DNA from: CATQHP01 sp965205595
GTDB lineage: Bacteria; Acidobacteriota; Terriglobia; Bryobacterales; UBA6623
Length of the DNA: 64,000 nucleotides
Assembly: GCA_965205595.1 (NCBI GenBank)
Contig: CBDBHI010000066.1
Coordinates: forward strand, 45,662-109,661
Reading direction: 5' to 3'
Part shown: positions 47,814 to 54,895 of the stretch, one piece after another
How the letters are laid out: every line of letters begins with the position of its first letter
Numbering within the stretch: the first letter of the stretch is position 1
Notes under the pieces: model-generated
Database searches by the model: none
Told to the model about the DNA's origin: nothing
What the model saw: only the letters and a program-made list of their open reading frames with translations
Translations under genes and position numbers: made by a program

Positions 47814-48560
47814 ATGAACGAAGAACAACTACGTAATTTACTTGAGGACGTGCGCAGCGGCTCGCGCGATGTCGATGCCGCCGTTTCTGAACTCCGTCAT
47901 CTGCCCTTCGAGGACCTCGGGTTCGCCAAGGTCGATCACCACCGCGCGCTGCGCCACGGCATGCCCGAGGTGATATTGGGGCACGGCAAGACGGTTGACG
48001 AAGTCCGCTCGATTTCAGAAAAACTCCTGGAGCAATCCCCGAACTTGCTGGTGACGCGGGCGAGCGAGGCGATGTTCGAGGCAGTTCGAGAGCTCGATGC
48101 CACGGCGGAGTTTTTTCAGCGGTCCTCGGCTATACGGGTATGGGGAGACAGAGAGCTCCGCGGGAAATCGAAGATCGCCATCATCTGCGCCGGCACCAGC
48201 GACATTCCGGTCGCTCAAGAGGCTCAGGTGACGGCGGAGGTTATGGGCAACGAGGTCGACACAATCTACGATGTCGGTGTCGCGGGAATCCACCGATTGC
48301 TGTCGAACATGGAGCGTCTGAATGGCGCGAGAGTGGTGATTTGCTGTGCGGGGATGGAGGGCGCCCTTCCGAGCGCGGTAGGTGGCCTGGTGTCTGTCCC
48401 CGTGATCGCTGTACCCACCAGTGTTGGCTACGGCGCTAGTTTCAACGGGCTATCGGCGCTTCTGGGTATGTTGAATTCATGTTCGAGCAACGTCTCGGTG
48501 GTGAATATCGACAATGGCTTTGGCGCGGCCTATGTTGCGACATTGATCAACCGGCTTTAA
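47814..48560 (+). CDS. larB: Pyridinium dicarboxylate synthase LarB
   Basis: A 248-aa LarB, which carboxylates and hydrolyses nicotinic acid adenine dinucleotide in the first step of the nickel-pincer cofactor of lactate racemase-type enzymes. PurE-like C-terminal half: IICAGTSDIPVAQEAQVTAEVMG, GVAGIHRLL, VICCAGMEGALPSAVGGLVSVPVIAVPTSVGYGASF. The N-terminal half has the LarB-specific DLGFAKVDHHRALRHGMPEVILG. No larA, larC or larE is in the window. Confidence 0.93.
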   Translation: MNEEQLRNLLEDVRSGSRDVDAAVSELRHLPFEDLGFAKVDHHRALRHGMPEVILGHGKTVDEVRSISEKLLEQSPNLLVTRASEAMFEAVRELDATAEFFQRSSAIRVWGDRELRGKSKIAIICAGTSDIPVAQEAQVTAEVMGNEVDTIYDVGVAGIHRLLSNMERLNGARVVICCAGMEGALPSAVGGLVSVPVIAVPTSVGYGASFNGLSALLGMLNSCSSNVSVVNIDNGFGAAYVATLINRL

Positions 48561-48656
48561 CCCGCATTTCTTTCTGGCTTTGGACGGAAACGCTCGTTGC
48601 TGGGCACGAGGTTTGTGCCTCGGCCGGGGAGTTCGATATGCGAAACTACTAGGGCC

Positions 48657-49466
48657 ATGAGACGAACTTTTCTAATCTCGGTTGCCCTCGTTTTTGTGCT
48701 CGCCGGTCAACTGCCAGCGCAGGATGGGAAGAAGCATATTCTTGCGCTCGGGGGAGCGGAAGGGTTTGCCCATGATTCGGTTTCGCACGGAATGTTCACC
48801 CTGGCGAAGATCGGCGAACGCACCGGGCTGTTCGACGTCCGGTTCCAAACCGACACGACGCTTGTGACCAAGAAGAAGCTTAGGGGCAACCGAAAAAACC
48901 TGGACTACTTCGATGCTGTTTTTTTCTACACGCAGGGCGACCTGCCACTAACTGACGACCAGAAGGCTGACTTGATGAGCTTCGTCAAAGAAAATGGCAA
49001 GGGCATCTTGGTGGGCCACAGCGGTACGGACTCGTTCCGTGAGAGTTGGCCTGAGTACGTCAAGATGGTCGGCGGCGCGTTCAATCATCACCCGTGGCAC
49101 CAAGAAGTTACCGTTCGCGTGGACGACGGCGATCATCCGATCACAAAACATTTTCCAAAATCATTCAATATCACCGACGAAATTTACCAGCTCAATCGCT
49201 ACTCGCGCGACAACATTCGAGTGCTGATGAGCCTCGACACCTCGAGCGTTGACTTGACAAAGAAAAACGTTGCTCGAACAGACGGCGACTTCGCCTTGGC
49301 ATGGGTACGCGAATTTGGCAAAGGCAGGGTGTTTAGCTGCGTGCTCGGCCATCGCGAATCGGTTTGGGATCGTGATGACATGCAGAAGATGTGGCTTGAA
49401 GGTATCCGCTGGGTGTTTGGAATTACCGACGGGGAGACCGCCTCGATTCCGCAAACGTCTGAATAG
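48657..49466 (+). CDS. ThuA-domain protein
   Basis: A 269-aa exported ThuA-like protein (class I glutamine amidotransferase-like fold). Signal peptide MRRTFLISVALVFVLAGQLPAQ; the start at 48657 is chosen over the upstream in-frame start at 48597 because it gives a clean signal. Motifs: ILALGGAEGFAHDSV, DAVFFYTQGDLPLT, GILVGHSGTDSF, GGAFNHHPWHQEV, ALAWVREFGKGRVFSCVLGHR. Probably acts on sugars or glycosides; reaction unknown. Confidence 0.88.
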   Translation: MRRTFLISVALVFVLAGQLPAQDGKKHILALGGAEGFAHDSVSHGMFTLAKIGERTGLFDVRFQTDTTLVTKKKLRGNRKNLDYFDAVFFYTQGDLPLTDDQKADLMSFVKENGKGILVGHSGTDSFRESWPEYVKMVGGAFNHHPWHQEVTVRVDDGDHPITKHFPKSFNITDEIYQLNRYSRDNIRVLMSLDTSSVDLTKKNVARTDGDFALAWVREFGKGRVFSCVLGHRESVWDRDDMQKMWLEGIRWVFGITDGETASIPQTSE

Positions 49467-49511
49467 CTCAGCCTTTGCGGGCGTGCTCGTCTGAATCGAT
49501 ACGCTGGAAGC

Positions 49512-50186
49512 ATGCTTGAACCCGTGCAGGCCGAGATTCGGAAAGTCTGTGGCATTACACAGCCGGCCGATGCGCTACACGCCGTGAAGTGTGGCGCCAA
49601 CGCGATCGGCATGATTTTCTATGCCGGCAGCCCTCGCGCGATACGCGTCCCACACGCGGCGATGATTGCCGCGGTCGTGCCTCGCGAAGTGCGCCGTGTT
49701 GGCGTCTTCGTCGACGAAGACCCAGATACGATCGTTAGCACTGTGAACGCGGCACGGCTAGACGTGGTGCAGTTGCATGGCACTGAAGCGCCTGACCGCT
49801 GCTCATGGATTCGCGACGAGCTGCCGGAAGGCGTTGAAATCTGGAAAGCGGTACGGGTAGGAGCGGGATTTCGCGCAGCCGCGCTGGAGGCTTTCAGCGT
49901 TGACGCATTTTTGCTCGATTCGGCGAAAGACGGAGCGTACGGTGGGACAGGCGAGACATTCCCATGGCCGCTCGCACTCGACGCGAAGCGTTATGGAAAA
50001 ATTGTGGTCTCCGGAGGCCTCGATGGCGCCAGTGTGGCGGAGGCCATTCGGAAAATCGGCCCGTGGGGAGTGGACGCGAGCTCGCGCTTGGAGAAAAAAC
50101 CGGGTGTCAAGGACCCTGAGAAAGTGCGTGCATTTTTGGCGGCCGCAACTGGCCTGGAGCCGAGCACAGGGCAGGAGCTGCCATGA
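49512..50186 (+). CDS. trpF: Phosphoribosylanthranilate isomerase
   Basis: A 224-aa TrpF, the (beta/alpha)8 enzyme that converts phosphoribosylanthranilate to CdRP in tryptophan synthesis. The catalytic Cys is in KVCGIT, the catalytic Asp in FVDE..DVVQLHG region, and phosphate-binding loops are VVSGGLDGASV and GVDASSRLEKKPGVKD. No other trp genes are near; instead it is coupled (4-base ATGA overlap) to a small membrane-protein gene. Confidence 0.94.
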   Translation: MLEPVQAEIRKVCGITQPADALHAVKCGANAIGMIFYAGSPRAIRVPHAAMIAAVVPREVRRVGVFVDEDPDTIVSTVNAARLDVVQLHGTEAPDRCSWIRDELPEGVEIWKAVRVGAGFRAAALEAFSVDAFLLDSAKDGAYGGTGETFPWPLALDAKRYGKIVVSGGLDGASVAEAIRKIGPWGVDASSRLEKKPGVKDPEKVRAFLAAATGLEPSTGQELP

Positions 50187-50548
50187 CGAACGCCCGTCGC
50201 CTGTTCTTCTTCGCCGGCGACCTACTCTCAACCTTGGCGTCTGGCTGCGCCGCGGCGGCGTTAAGCGCCCTGCTGTGGCCTGAAGCATGGCCGATGGTGT
50301 TGACGATGCCTCTCGGCATGCTGTTGGGCATGGCAGTGGCGTTCGTGGTGTCCCTGCCGTTCCAATCGTTCTTTGGATGCTTTGAGGTGATGATTCCATC
50401 GATGCTTGCCGGGATGGTCGCTGGAATGGCCGGCGCCATGATGACGTTGTCGGGGCTGTCGGCAGTTTCGATGGGGGCCGGCGTCGGACTCGCTGTGATC
50501 CTGTTCACACTGTTGATGAACGGACTGCTACGGGGAGAAACCTCGTAA
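50183..50548 (+). CDS. Small hydrophobic membrane protein, unknown
   Basis: A 121-aa protein with about four hydrophobic segments (AAAALSALLWPEAWPMVLTM, GMLLGMAVAFVVSLPF, MIPSMLAGMVAGMAGAMM, AVSMGAGVGLAVILFTLL), Met- and Gly-rich. No family recognised. Its start overlaps trpF by 4 bases and its stop overlaps the methyltransferase start by 1 base, so the three are one translational unit. Confidence 0.75.
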   Translation: MTNARRLFFFAGDLLSTLASGCAAAALSALLWPEAWPMVLTMPLGMLLGMAVAFVVSLPFQSFFGCFEVMIPSMLAGMVAGMAGAMMTLSGLSAVSMGAGVGLAVILFTLLMNGLLRGETS

Positions 50549-51153
50549 TGGACGCCGTAACTCGCCAGAAATGGAATCGCGCCGCCGTGGGCTACGAGCG
50601 GCTGGCTGCCCGCGCCGCCGAGCGCCGCTGGGGTGACCACAAGCGGGAGCTGTTTAGCCACATGTCAGGCAAGATCCTTTTTCTAGCGGTCGGAACAGGG
50701 CTAGACATTTCGTTCTTCCCGCCGGGCCAAGACATCACGGGGATCGATATCAGCGAAAAGATGCTCGAACAGGCAAAGCCGCGGGTTGACGCCTACGACG
50801 GCGCAATTAAGCTGCAACACATGGACGTCCATGACTTGGATTTCGCCGACGGGCACTTCAACCAGGTTTACACCTCATGCACCTTTTGCTCGGTACCAAG
50901 ACCGGTCGAGGGCCTCACCCAACTGAAGCGAGTGCTGCGCCCGGGCGGTGAACTCAGAATGTTTGAGCACACGGGCAGCCGCTGGTTTCCCTTCAACGCG
51001 ATGCTGCACGCTATGAACCCGATTTCACGTACCCTCGGCCCAGAGGTCAATCGGCCTACCATCGAGAACGTCAGAGCAGCGGGATTTGAAGTTCAGCGAG
51101 TCGTGAACCATTACCTCGACGTGGTTAAGAGCATCGAAGCGATTAGACCTTGA
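50548..51153 (+). CDS. Class I SAM-dependent methyltransferase
   Basis: A 201-aa methyltransferase of the UbiE/phospholipid N-methyltransferase kind. SAM motif I is ILFLAVGTGLDISFFPPGQDITGIDISEKML (a variant of VLEVGTGTG); post-motif MDVHDLDFADGHFNQVYTSCTFCSV and LKRVLRPGGELRMFEHT follow. C-terminal VNHYLDVVKSIEAIRP resembles PmtA-like proteins. Coupled to the membrane-protein gene upstream. Lipid substrate is plausible but inferred. Confidence 0.85.
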   Translation: MDAVTRQKWNRAAVGYERLAARAAERRWGDHKRELFSHMSGKILFLAVGTGLDISFFPPGQDITGIDISEKMLEQAKPRVDAYDGAIKLQHMDVHDLDFADGHFNQVYTSCTFCSVPRPVEGLTQLKRVLRPGGELRMFEHTGSRWFPFNAMLHAMNPISRTLGPEVNRPTIENVRAAGFEVQRVVNHYLDVVKSIEAIRP

Positions 51154-51202
51154 TCGAGTTGGGGGATTAGCCCGCGCCCTGGTTCCCGCGCGTTTCCAAG
51201 GG

Positions 51203-51583
51203 CTAAGTACTGGAGTTCTTCGTCGCGCCTTGAACTATGTCGACGCGTCCGCGGAACATCGCACCTTCTTCGACGAAGACGCGAGCGGTCGTCAAGTTAC
51301 CCTCAAGCGCCGCGGTCTTCCTGAGTTCGACACGGCGGGAGCCATGGACATCGCCGTGCACCGTACCCTGAATCGAAATCATCGCGGCCTTGATGTTGGC
51401 CTTCACTTGGCCCTCCGGCGCGACGACCACTTGCTCGGATGGCAGATTGACGTTTCCTTCCACCTGGCCGGCGATAGTGAGACTCTCGTCGCCGCTGATC
51501 TCGCCTTCGATTCGGATGCTGGGGCCGACGTGGGAGCCGCTGGGCGGATGCACACCTGAAGGTCTCGCGGCGGGTTCACTCAT
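51203..51583 (-). CDS. Bactofilin
   Basis: A 126-aa bactofilin, a beta-helical polymer-forming cytoskeletal protein. Short disordered N-terminus (1-20), then the core SIRIEGEISGDESLTIAGQVEGNVNLPSEQVVVAPEGQVKANI... with repeated short strands, ending in a short tail. No membrane segment. No LytM-peptidase gene is adjacent, although these often pair. Confidence 0.9.
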   Translation of the reverse strand: MSEPAARPSGVHPPSGSHVGPSIRIEGEISGDESLTIAGQVEGNVNLPSEQVVVAPEGQVKANIKAAMISIQGTVHGDVHGSRRVELRKTAALEGNLTTARVFVEEGAMFRGRVDIVQGATKNSST

Positions 51584-51767
51584 ATTTTCTACGCTACCAG
51601 GAACGTCAACCGTAGTGGGGATTTCCCCCTACGTATCGAAGCGATGGAGGCAAAGAAGAGTCGATCGTCGGTAGGTACCGAAATTTTGACTAGGGGGATC
51701 TTACCGCTTCGGAACCTAGTGCTTACTGATTGTCGAACCGCTTAATCAGGCCGATAATCGCAAGGTC

Positions 51768-52073
51768 GTGGTGCAGATCCAGCCGTTAAGCGAATTGAAG
51801 CCCGGGGCTCAGGGAGACCTGGCGGACATGCTCGTCGGGCTGATTGAGAGCGGCCCTGACACTACCCCACCGGCGATCGGCGTCAGAGACTATTTGGTCC
51901 TGCCTGATGAACTCGTCGGTCACTTGATCGCCCTGGCGGCGAGACACAACTCGAGCAGCAAATCGTCAGACGGGTTGGCTCGTCGTATTTGGGTTCACCC
52001 GACTATCGGGTTGCTCGGTGCGGTCGTCGCTTGGCTGTCGGTTAACGTCGTCATTCACGCGTTGTTTCGCTAG
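51768..52073 (+). CDS. Hypothetical protein with C-terminal membrane segment
   Basis: A 101-aa protein without a recognised family. N-terminal ~75 residues soluble (QPLSELKPGAQGDLADMLVGLIESG...LIALAARHNSSS), C-terminal hydrophobic segment TIGLLGAVVAWLSVNVVIHALF. Isolated gene between bactofilin and adk, in convergent orientation with adk. Confidence 0.55.
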   Translation: MVQIQPLSELKPGAQGDLADMLVGLIESGPDTTPPAIGVRDYLVLPDELVGHLIALAARHNSSSKSSDGLARRIWVHPTIGLLGAVVAWLSVNVVIHALFR

Positions 52074-52090
52074 CGCACATGGCGAGGAAC

Positions 52091-52720
52091 CTAGGCCGGT
52101 TTCAGTTCGTGCTCAGCCTCGATAGGAGGCTGCGAGTCTGTCTCGAATGGTTTCAGGCCCAAGCGGTCGACAATCGAGTCGTAAACAGCTTCGATGGGCC
52201 GGTTGGCGTCGATTGTGACTAGCATTTGCCGTTCTTCGAACAGTTCCAGCAAGGGGTGAGTCTTCTCGTGGTATTCCCTCAGACGTGTGGCCAGCGATTC
52301 GGGGTTGTCATCAGCTCGTTTCGTAAAACCACCACCCTTGCCTGCGCTGGCTCGGTGCATCACGCGATCACGCACGATCTCGTCCGGCAAATCTAGATAG
52401 ATAGCGCGATCGAGATTCCAGTTTTCGAACAGATACAATGCCTGGGGTCTAGTACGCGGAAACCCATCGAGAACGAAGCCGAAATTCCAATCATGCATTT
52501 CAAGCCGCTCGCGCACGACAGTTGAAACTATTTCGTCCGGGACGAGCAGGCCATCGGTCGTGATGCGGTTGATCCGCGCCCCGAGTTTGGTGTGGTGGCC
52601 GACGTGCCAGCGAAATATATCGCCGATAGAAATGTGGACGAATTCGTAGTGTTCCGCAAGCAGTTGTGCTTGCGTCCCCTTGCCCGAGCCTTGGGGACCG
52701 ATAATGATGAACTTTTGCAT
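52091..52720 (-). CDS. adk: Adenylate kinase
   Basis: A 209-aa nucleoside monophosphate kinase. P-loop GPQGSGKGT (8-16), NMP-binding arm ISIGDIFRWHVGHHTKLG..INRITTDGLLVPDEIV, FVLDGFPRTRPQALYL, and a short lid with RASAGKGGGFTKRADDNPESLATRLREYHEKTHPL. It lacks the four-cysteine zinc lid of many bacterial enzymes. It is not next to secY/map as usual, so it may be an additional adk-like gene. Confidence 0.88.
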   Translation of the reverse strand: MQKFIIIGPQGSGKGTQAQLLAEHYEFVHISIGDIFRWHVGHHTKLGARINRITTDGLLVPDEIVSTVVRERLEMHDWNFGFVLDGFPRTRPQALYLFENWNLDRAIYLDLPDEIVRDRVMHRASAGKGGGFTKRADDNPESLATRLREYHEKTHPLLELFEERQMLVTIDANRPIEAVYDSIVDRLGLKPFETDSQPPIEAEHELKPA

Positions 52721-52779
52721 GAAGGAGTTAAACCGAGAGGTGGCGGAGAACTCCCCTATCCAATCATCGTAGTACGAGA

Positions 52780-53358
52780 TTAGGGATTGTTGGCGGCAAT
52801 TCCCGCGAGCACCGCGGTAACGTCGGTCACGGTCGCATACTCGCCGTGCATATTCGCCAACGAGAGTGAATGTACGTCGTCGGCGGACCAGATCTGGCCG
52901 CGAACGTCCTTCTTCTCGAAAGTCGCTGCGGCGTCCGCCGGAACGAACACGTCAAAGCCAAGATTTCCGGCCATGCGAACGGTCGCCTCGACGGAATTGT
53001 TAGTAATCACGCCGGCAACCACGAGCGTGTTGTGCCGCCGCTCTCGTAGCCGCGCTTCGAGGTCGGTCCCAATGAACGCAGAGTTTGTTGTCTTTTGGAT
53101 GAGTTCCTCGCCGGCTAGCGGCTGCACTTCTTGCTTGAACTCGCAACCGACCTGACCGGGCCGATACGGCGATTCCCATTCGGCTGAAAGATGCTGAACG
53201 TGGTAAACCGGCCAGCCCCGAGTGCGCCAGGCACTGAGCAACGCGGTCAGGTTTTGCTCGAGTGCGGGATTATTGCGGCGGAGACCCCAGCGCAGGGGAT
53301 CATCAATGGCGTTTTGCACGTCGATAATCACGAGGGCAGTGGGATCGGGCAACGTCAC
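52780..53358 (-). CDS. Isochorismatase-like hydrolase with Cys-to-Ser change
   Basis: A 192-aa isochorismatase-superfamily protein. The catalytic Asp (D13 in IIDVQNAI) and Lys (K89 in LIQKTTNSAF) are present, but the nucleophile position reads TNNSVEATVR with S122 where cysteine hydrolases have Cys; EntB-type isochorismatases also lack this Cys. So it may be a phosphate/ether-type hydrolase or a non-classical member. Ordinary length, intact. Confidence 0.85.
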   Translation of the reverse strand: MTLPDPTALVIIDVQNAIDDPLRWGLRRNNPALEQNLTALLSAWRTRGWPVYHVQHLSAEWESPYRPGQVGCEFKQEVQPLAGEELIQKTTNSAFIGTDLEARLRERRHNTLVVAGVITNNSVEATVRMAGNLGFDVFVPADAAATFEKKDVRGQIWSADDVHSLSLANMHGEYATVTDVTAVLAGIAANNP

Positions 53359-53387
53359 AACGCTCTTCGTAGACTAACAGCGCCTCG

Positions 53388-53430
53388 CCCGCATAGCTCA
53401 CCACCCGTCAACGGAGGCGCGCGATGGAAA
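53388..53430. repeat. Relative of the GCCCGCATTTCTC repeat
   Basis: GCCCGCATAGCTCACCAC followed by CCGTCAACGGAGGCGCGCGAT resembles the left half of the element at 6729 (GCCCGCATTTCTCACCAC..TGACGGCGGAAGCGCGCGAT). No matching right arm was found, so this is a decayed or partial copy, in the gap between the isochorismatase-like gene and the large palindrome. Confidence 0.45.
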
Positions 53431-53505
53431 TGGCGGGCGGACCCTGCCCAAATCCGTCCGTAACGAAGTTATGTACGGAAGTTCCGGGCAAATCCTGCGT
53501 GAGTT

Positions 53506-53747
53506 GCGTTTGAGCCGCGCGCGCTAGCAAGCGGTTTCCTCGAATGGATCAATGCCTTCGAGGAAACCGCTTGCTAGGGGGGTGTGAAGAAACCTCCGCG
53601 AACTCGAGAAACGGGCGTAGCAAGCTACGCCCCTACGAGCAACTTGCTTGTTATCAGTGTTGTAGGGGTGCGACATGTCGCACCCTCCGACGCTCGCAAT
53701 GCTGGTGGATGTTTTTTCACACCCCCTAGCGCGCGCGGCTCAAACGC
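53506..53747. repeat. 38-bp-arm palindrome split by a MITE
   Basis: Left arm 53506-53543 begins GCGTTTGAGCCGCGCGCGCT and ends GGTTTCCTCGA. After a 14-base loop, the complementary right arm starts at 53558-53577, is interrupted by the 148-bp element (53578-53725), and resumes at 53726-53747 (CTAGCGCGCGCGGCTCAAAC..). Without the insertion the two 38-base arms match perfectly. The function of the original palindrome is unknown; it could be a strong hairpin terminator or a transposon-like repeat. Confidence 0.8.
53578..53725. mobile_element. 148-bp MITE, copy 2
   Basis: Second copy of the element at 5469-5616, same length. Ends GGGGGTGTGAAGAAACCTCC and, inward from the right, GGGGTGTGAAAAAACATCC. 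Flanked by CTAG (53574-53577 and 53726-53729), a palindromic 4-bp target duplication. The internal GGGCGTAGCAAGCTACGCCC core is identical (53613-53632). It is inserted in the right arm of a 38-bp palindrome. Confidence 0.85.
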
Positions 53748-53900
53748 GAGATCTTCCGTGGCAAGGGGGCGCACCCGCGAAGGATGCTTGCCGACGGATC
53801 AGGGACCCGGCCTCGGCTGTGAAAAGCGAGTTCGCCGCTGTACACTGGGAATCGGATTTGCGCGTCTTACGGAGTAGGCGCGCGGGTGCCCTTCTAGCGG

Positions 53901-54392
53901 ATGGAAATCAATCGACCAAAAGTATTCGGCGGGCTGCTCGGGGCGCTTATCGTTGCCGGCGGAATCATCTTTTACAACTCGGGCGCGACGCCTGCTCTGA
54001 GCGGCGAGATCACCGAGGTTCGAACGTTGGGAATGGACAAGTCCAATTCGGTAGCAATCATCAACATCCAGGCCGTCAACAGTTCGAACTACGACGTTTC
54101 GATCGGTCGCCGCGAAATGGAAGTTGTGGACTCGAAGGGTAATCGTCTGGCGGGAAAAATTATCAGCGTGTTCGACATCGAACAGCTATTTAAGTACTAC
54201 CCGGCACTCGGCGGCATGAAAGACGAGCCGATGACGGACCGGCACGATATTCCGCCGGGAGAGAGTGTGCGTGGCCTGATCGCCGCTAGTTTCGCGCTCC
54301 CAAAGCACGAACTCGATGAGCGCCGAGAGTTGGTTTTTCATACGGTTGATTTTCGCGACCGCAAGACCTCGTTGCGCGACGTGAGAGAGTAG
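53901..54392 (+). CDS. Hypothetical membrane-anchored protein
   Basis: A 163-aa protein with one N-terminal membrane anchor (FGGLLGALIVAGGIIFYNSG, residues 9-28) and an exported domain predicted to be a beta-sandwich: SGEITEVRTL..AIINIQAVNSSNYDVSIGRREMEVVDSKGNRLAGK. No family recognised, though the pattern resembles FxLYD/DUF4352-like sandwich domains. Ends 3 bases before the NifU-like gene, so probably co-transcribed. Confidence 0.65.
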   Translation: MEINRPKVFGGLLGALIVAGGIIFYNSGATPALSGEITEVRTLGMDKSNSVAIINIQAVNSSNYDVSIGRREMEVVDSKGNRLAGKIISVFDIEQLFKYYPALGGMKDEPMTDRHDIPPGESVRGLIAASFALPKHELDERRELVFHTVDFRDRKTSLRDVRE

Positions 54393-54395
54393 CCC

Positions 54396-54755
54396 TTGTA
54401 TAGCACTCGACTACTCGACCACTTCCAGAATCCTCGCAACGTAGGCGAGCTGCCGCCGCCGGCAATTGTGGTACGAGTCGAGAACCCGGTATGCGGCGAT
54501 ATTCTCACGCTGGCCGCTCGCGTTGAATGTGGTCGCATCGCTGAGGTGCGCTACAAGACGCGCGGCTGCACGGCCTCGATTGCCGCCGGTTCGGCTTTGA
54601 CGGAGCTTCTCACTAATGCCGCCACCGCTACGTTGTCCGCCATCGACGCGGCCGTCGTAGAAGCCGCGCTCGACGGGCTTTCGAACGAGTCTAAACACGC
54701 CGCGCGTTTGGCCGAGGACGGGGTCAGAGCACTGATGGCGGAGTTGCGCCGCTAG
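54396..54755 (+). CDS. NifU/IscU-like scaffold protein, one Cys missing
   Basis: A 119-aa protein of the NifU N-terminal/IscU family, which builds Fe-S clusters on three cysteines. Two are present: C33 in PVCGD and C58 in TRGCTASIA; the Asp of the CGD motif (D35) is also present. At the third position (usually R-x-x-C) the sequence is ESKHAARLAEDGV, with no Cys. TTG start at 54396. The stop TAG lies in the end of a small repeat element. May serve as a carrier rather than a scaffold. Confidence 0.85.
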   Translation: MYSTRLLDHFQNPRNVGELPPPAIVVRVENPVCGDILTLAARVECGRIAEVRYKTRGCTASIAAGSALTELLTNAATATLSAIDAAVVEAALDGLSNESKHAARLAEDGVRALMAELRR

Positions 54756-54895
54756 AGCAATTTCGCTGGTGCCATAGACCGCTCTTGAATGAAAAGCGGT
54801 GAAGCCGGCAATTTCTGGAGACTAGACTCCGCTGTCCGAAATCGGAGGCTTGGTGCTGCGGCACGCAGTCTATGCCACTCCTGAAAATGCTCTAG
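54752..54895. mobile_element. 144-bp CTAG-ended inverted-repeat element
   Basis: Left end CTAGAGCAATTTCGCTGGTG and right end, read inward, CTAGAGCATTTTCAGGAGTG; both continue with GCCATAGAC/GCATAGAC. It fills exactly the space between the convergent NifU-like and rpsA genes, and the CTAG at each end provides the TAG stop of the neighbouring gene. A partial relative is at about 7610-7674. Confidence 0.75.
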
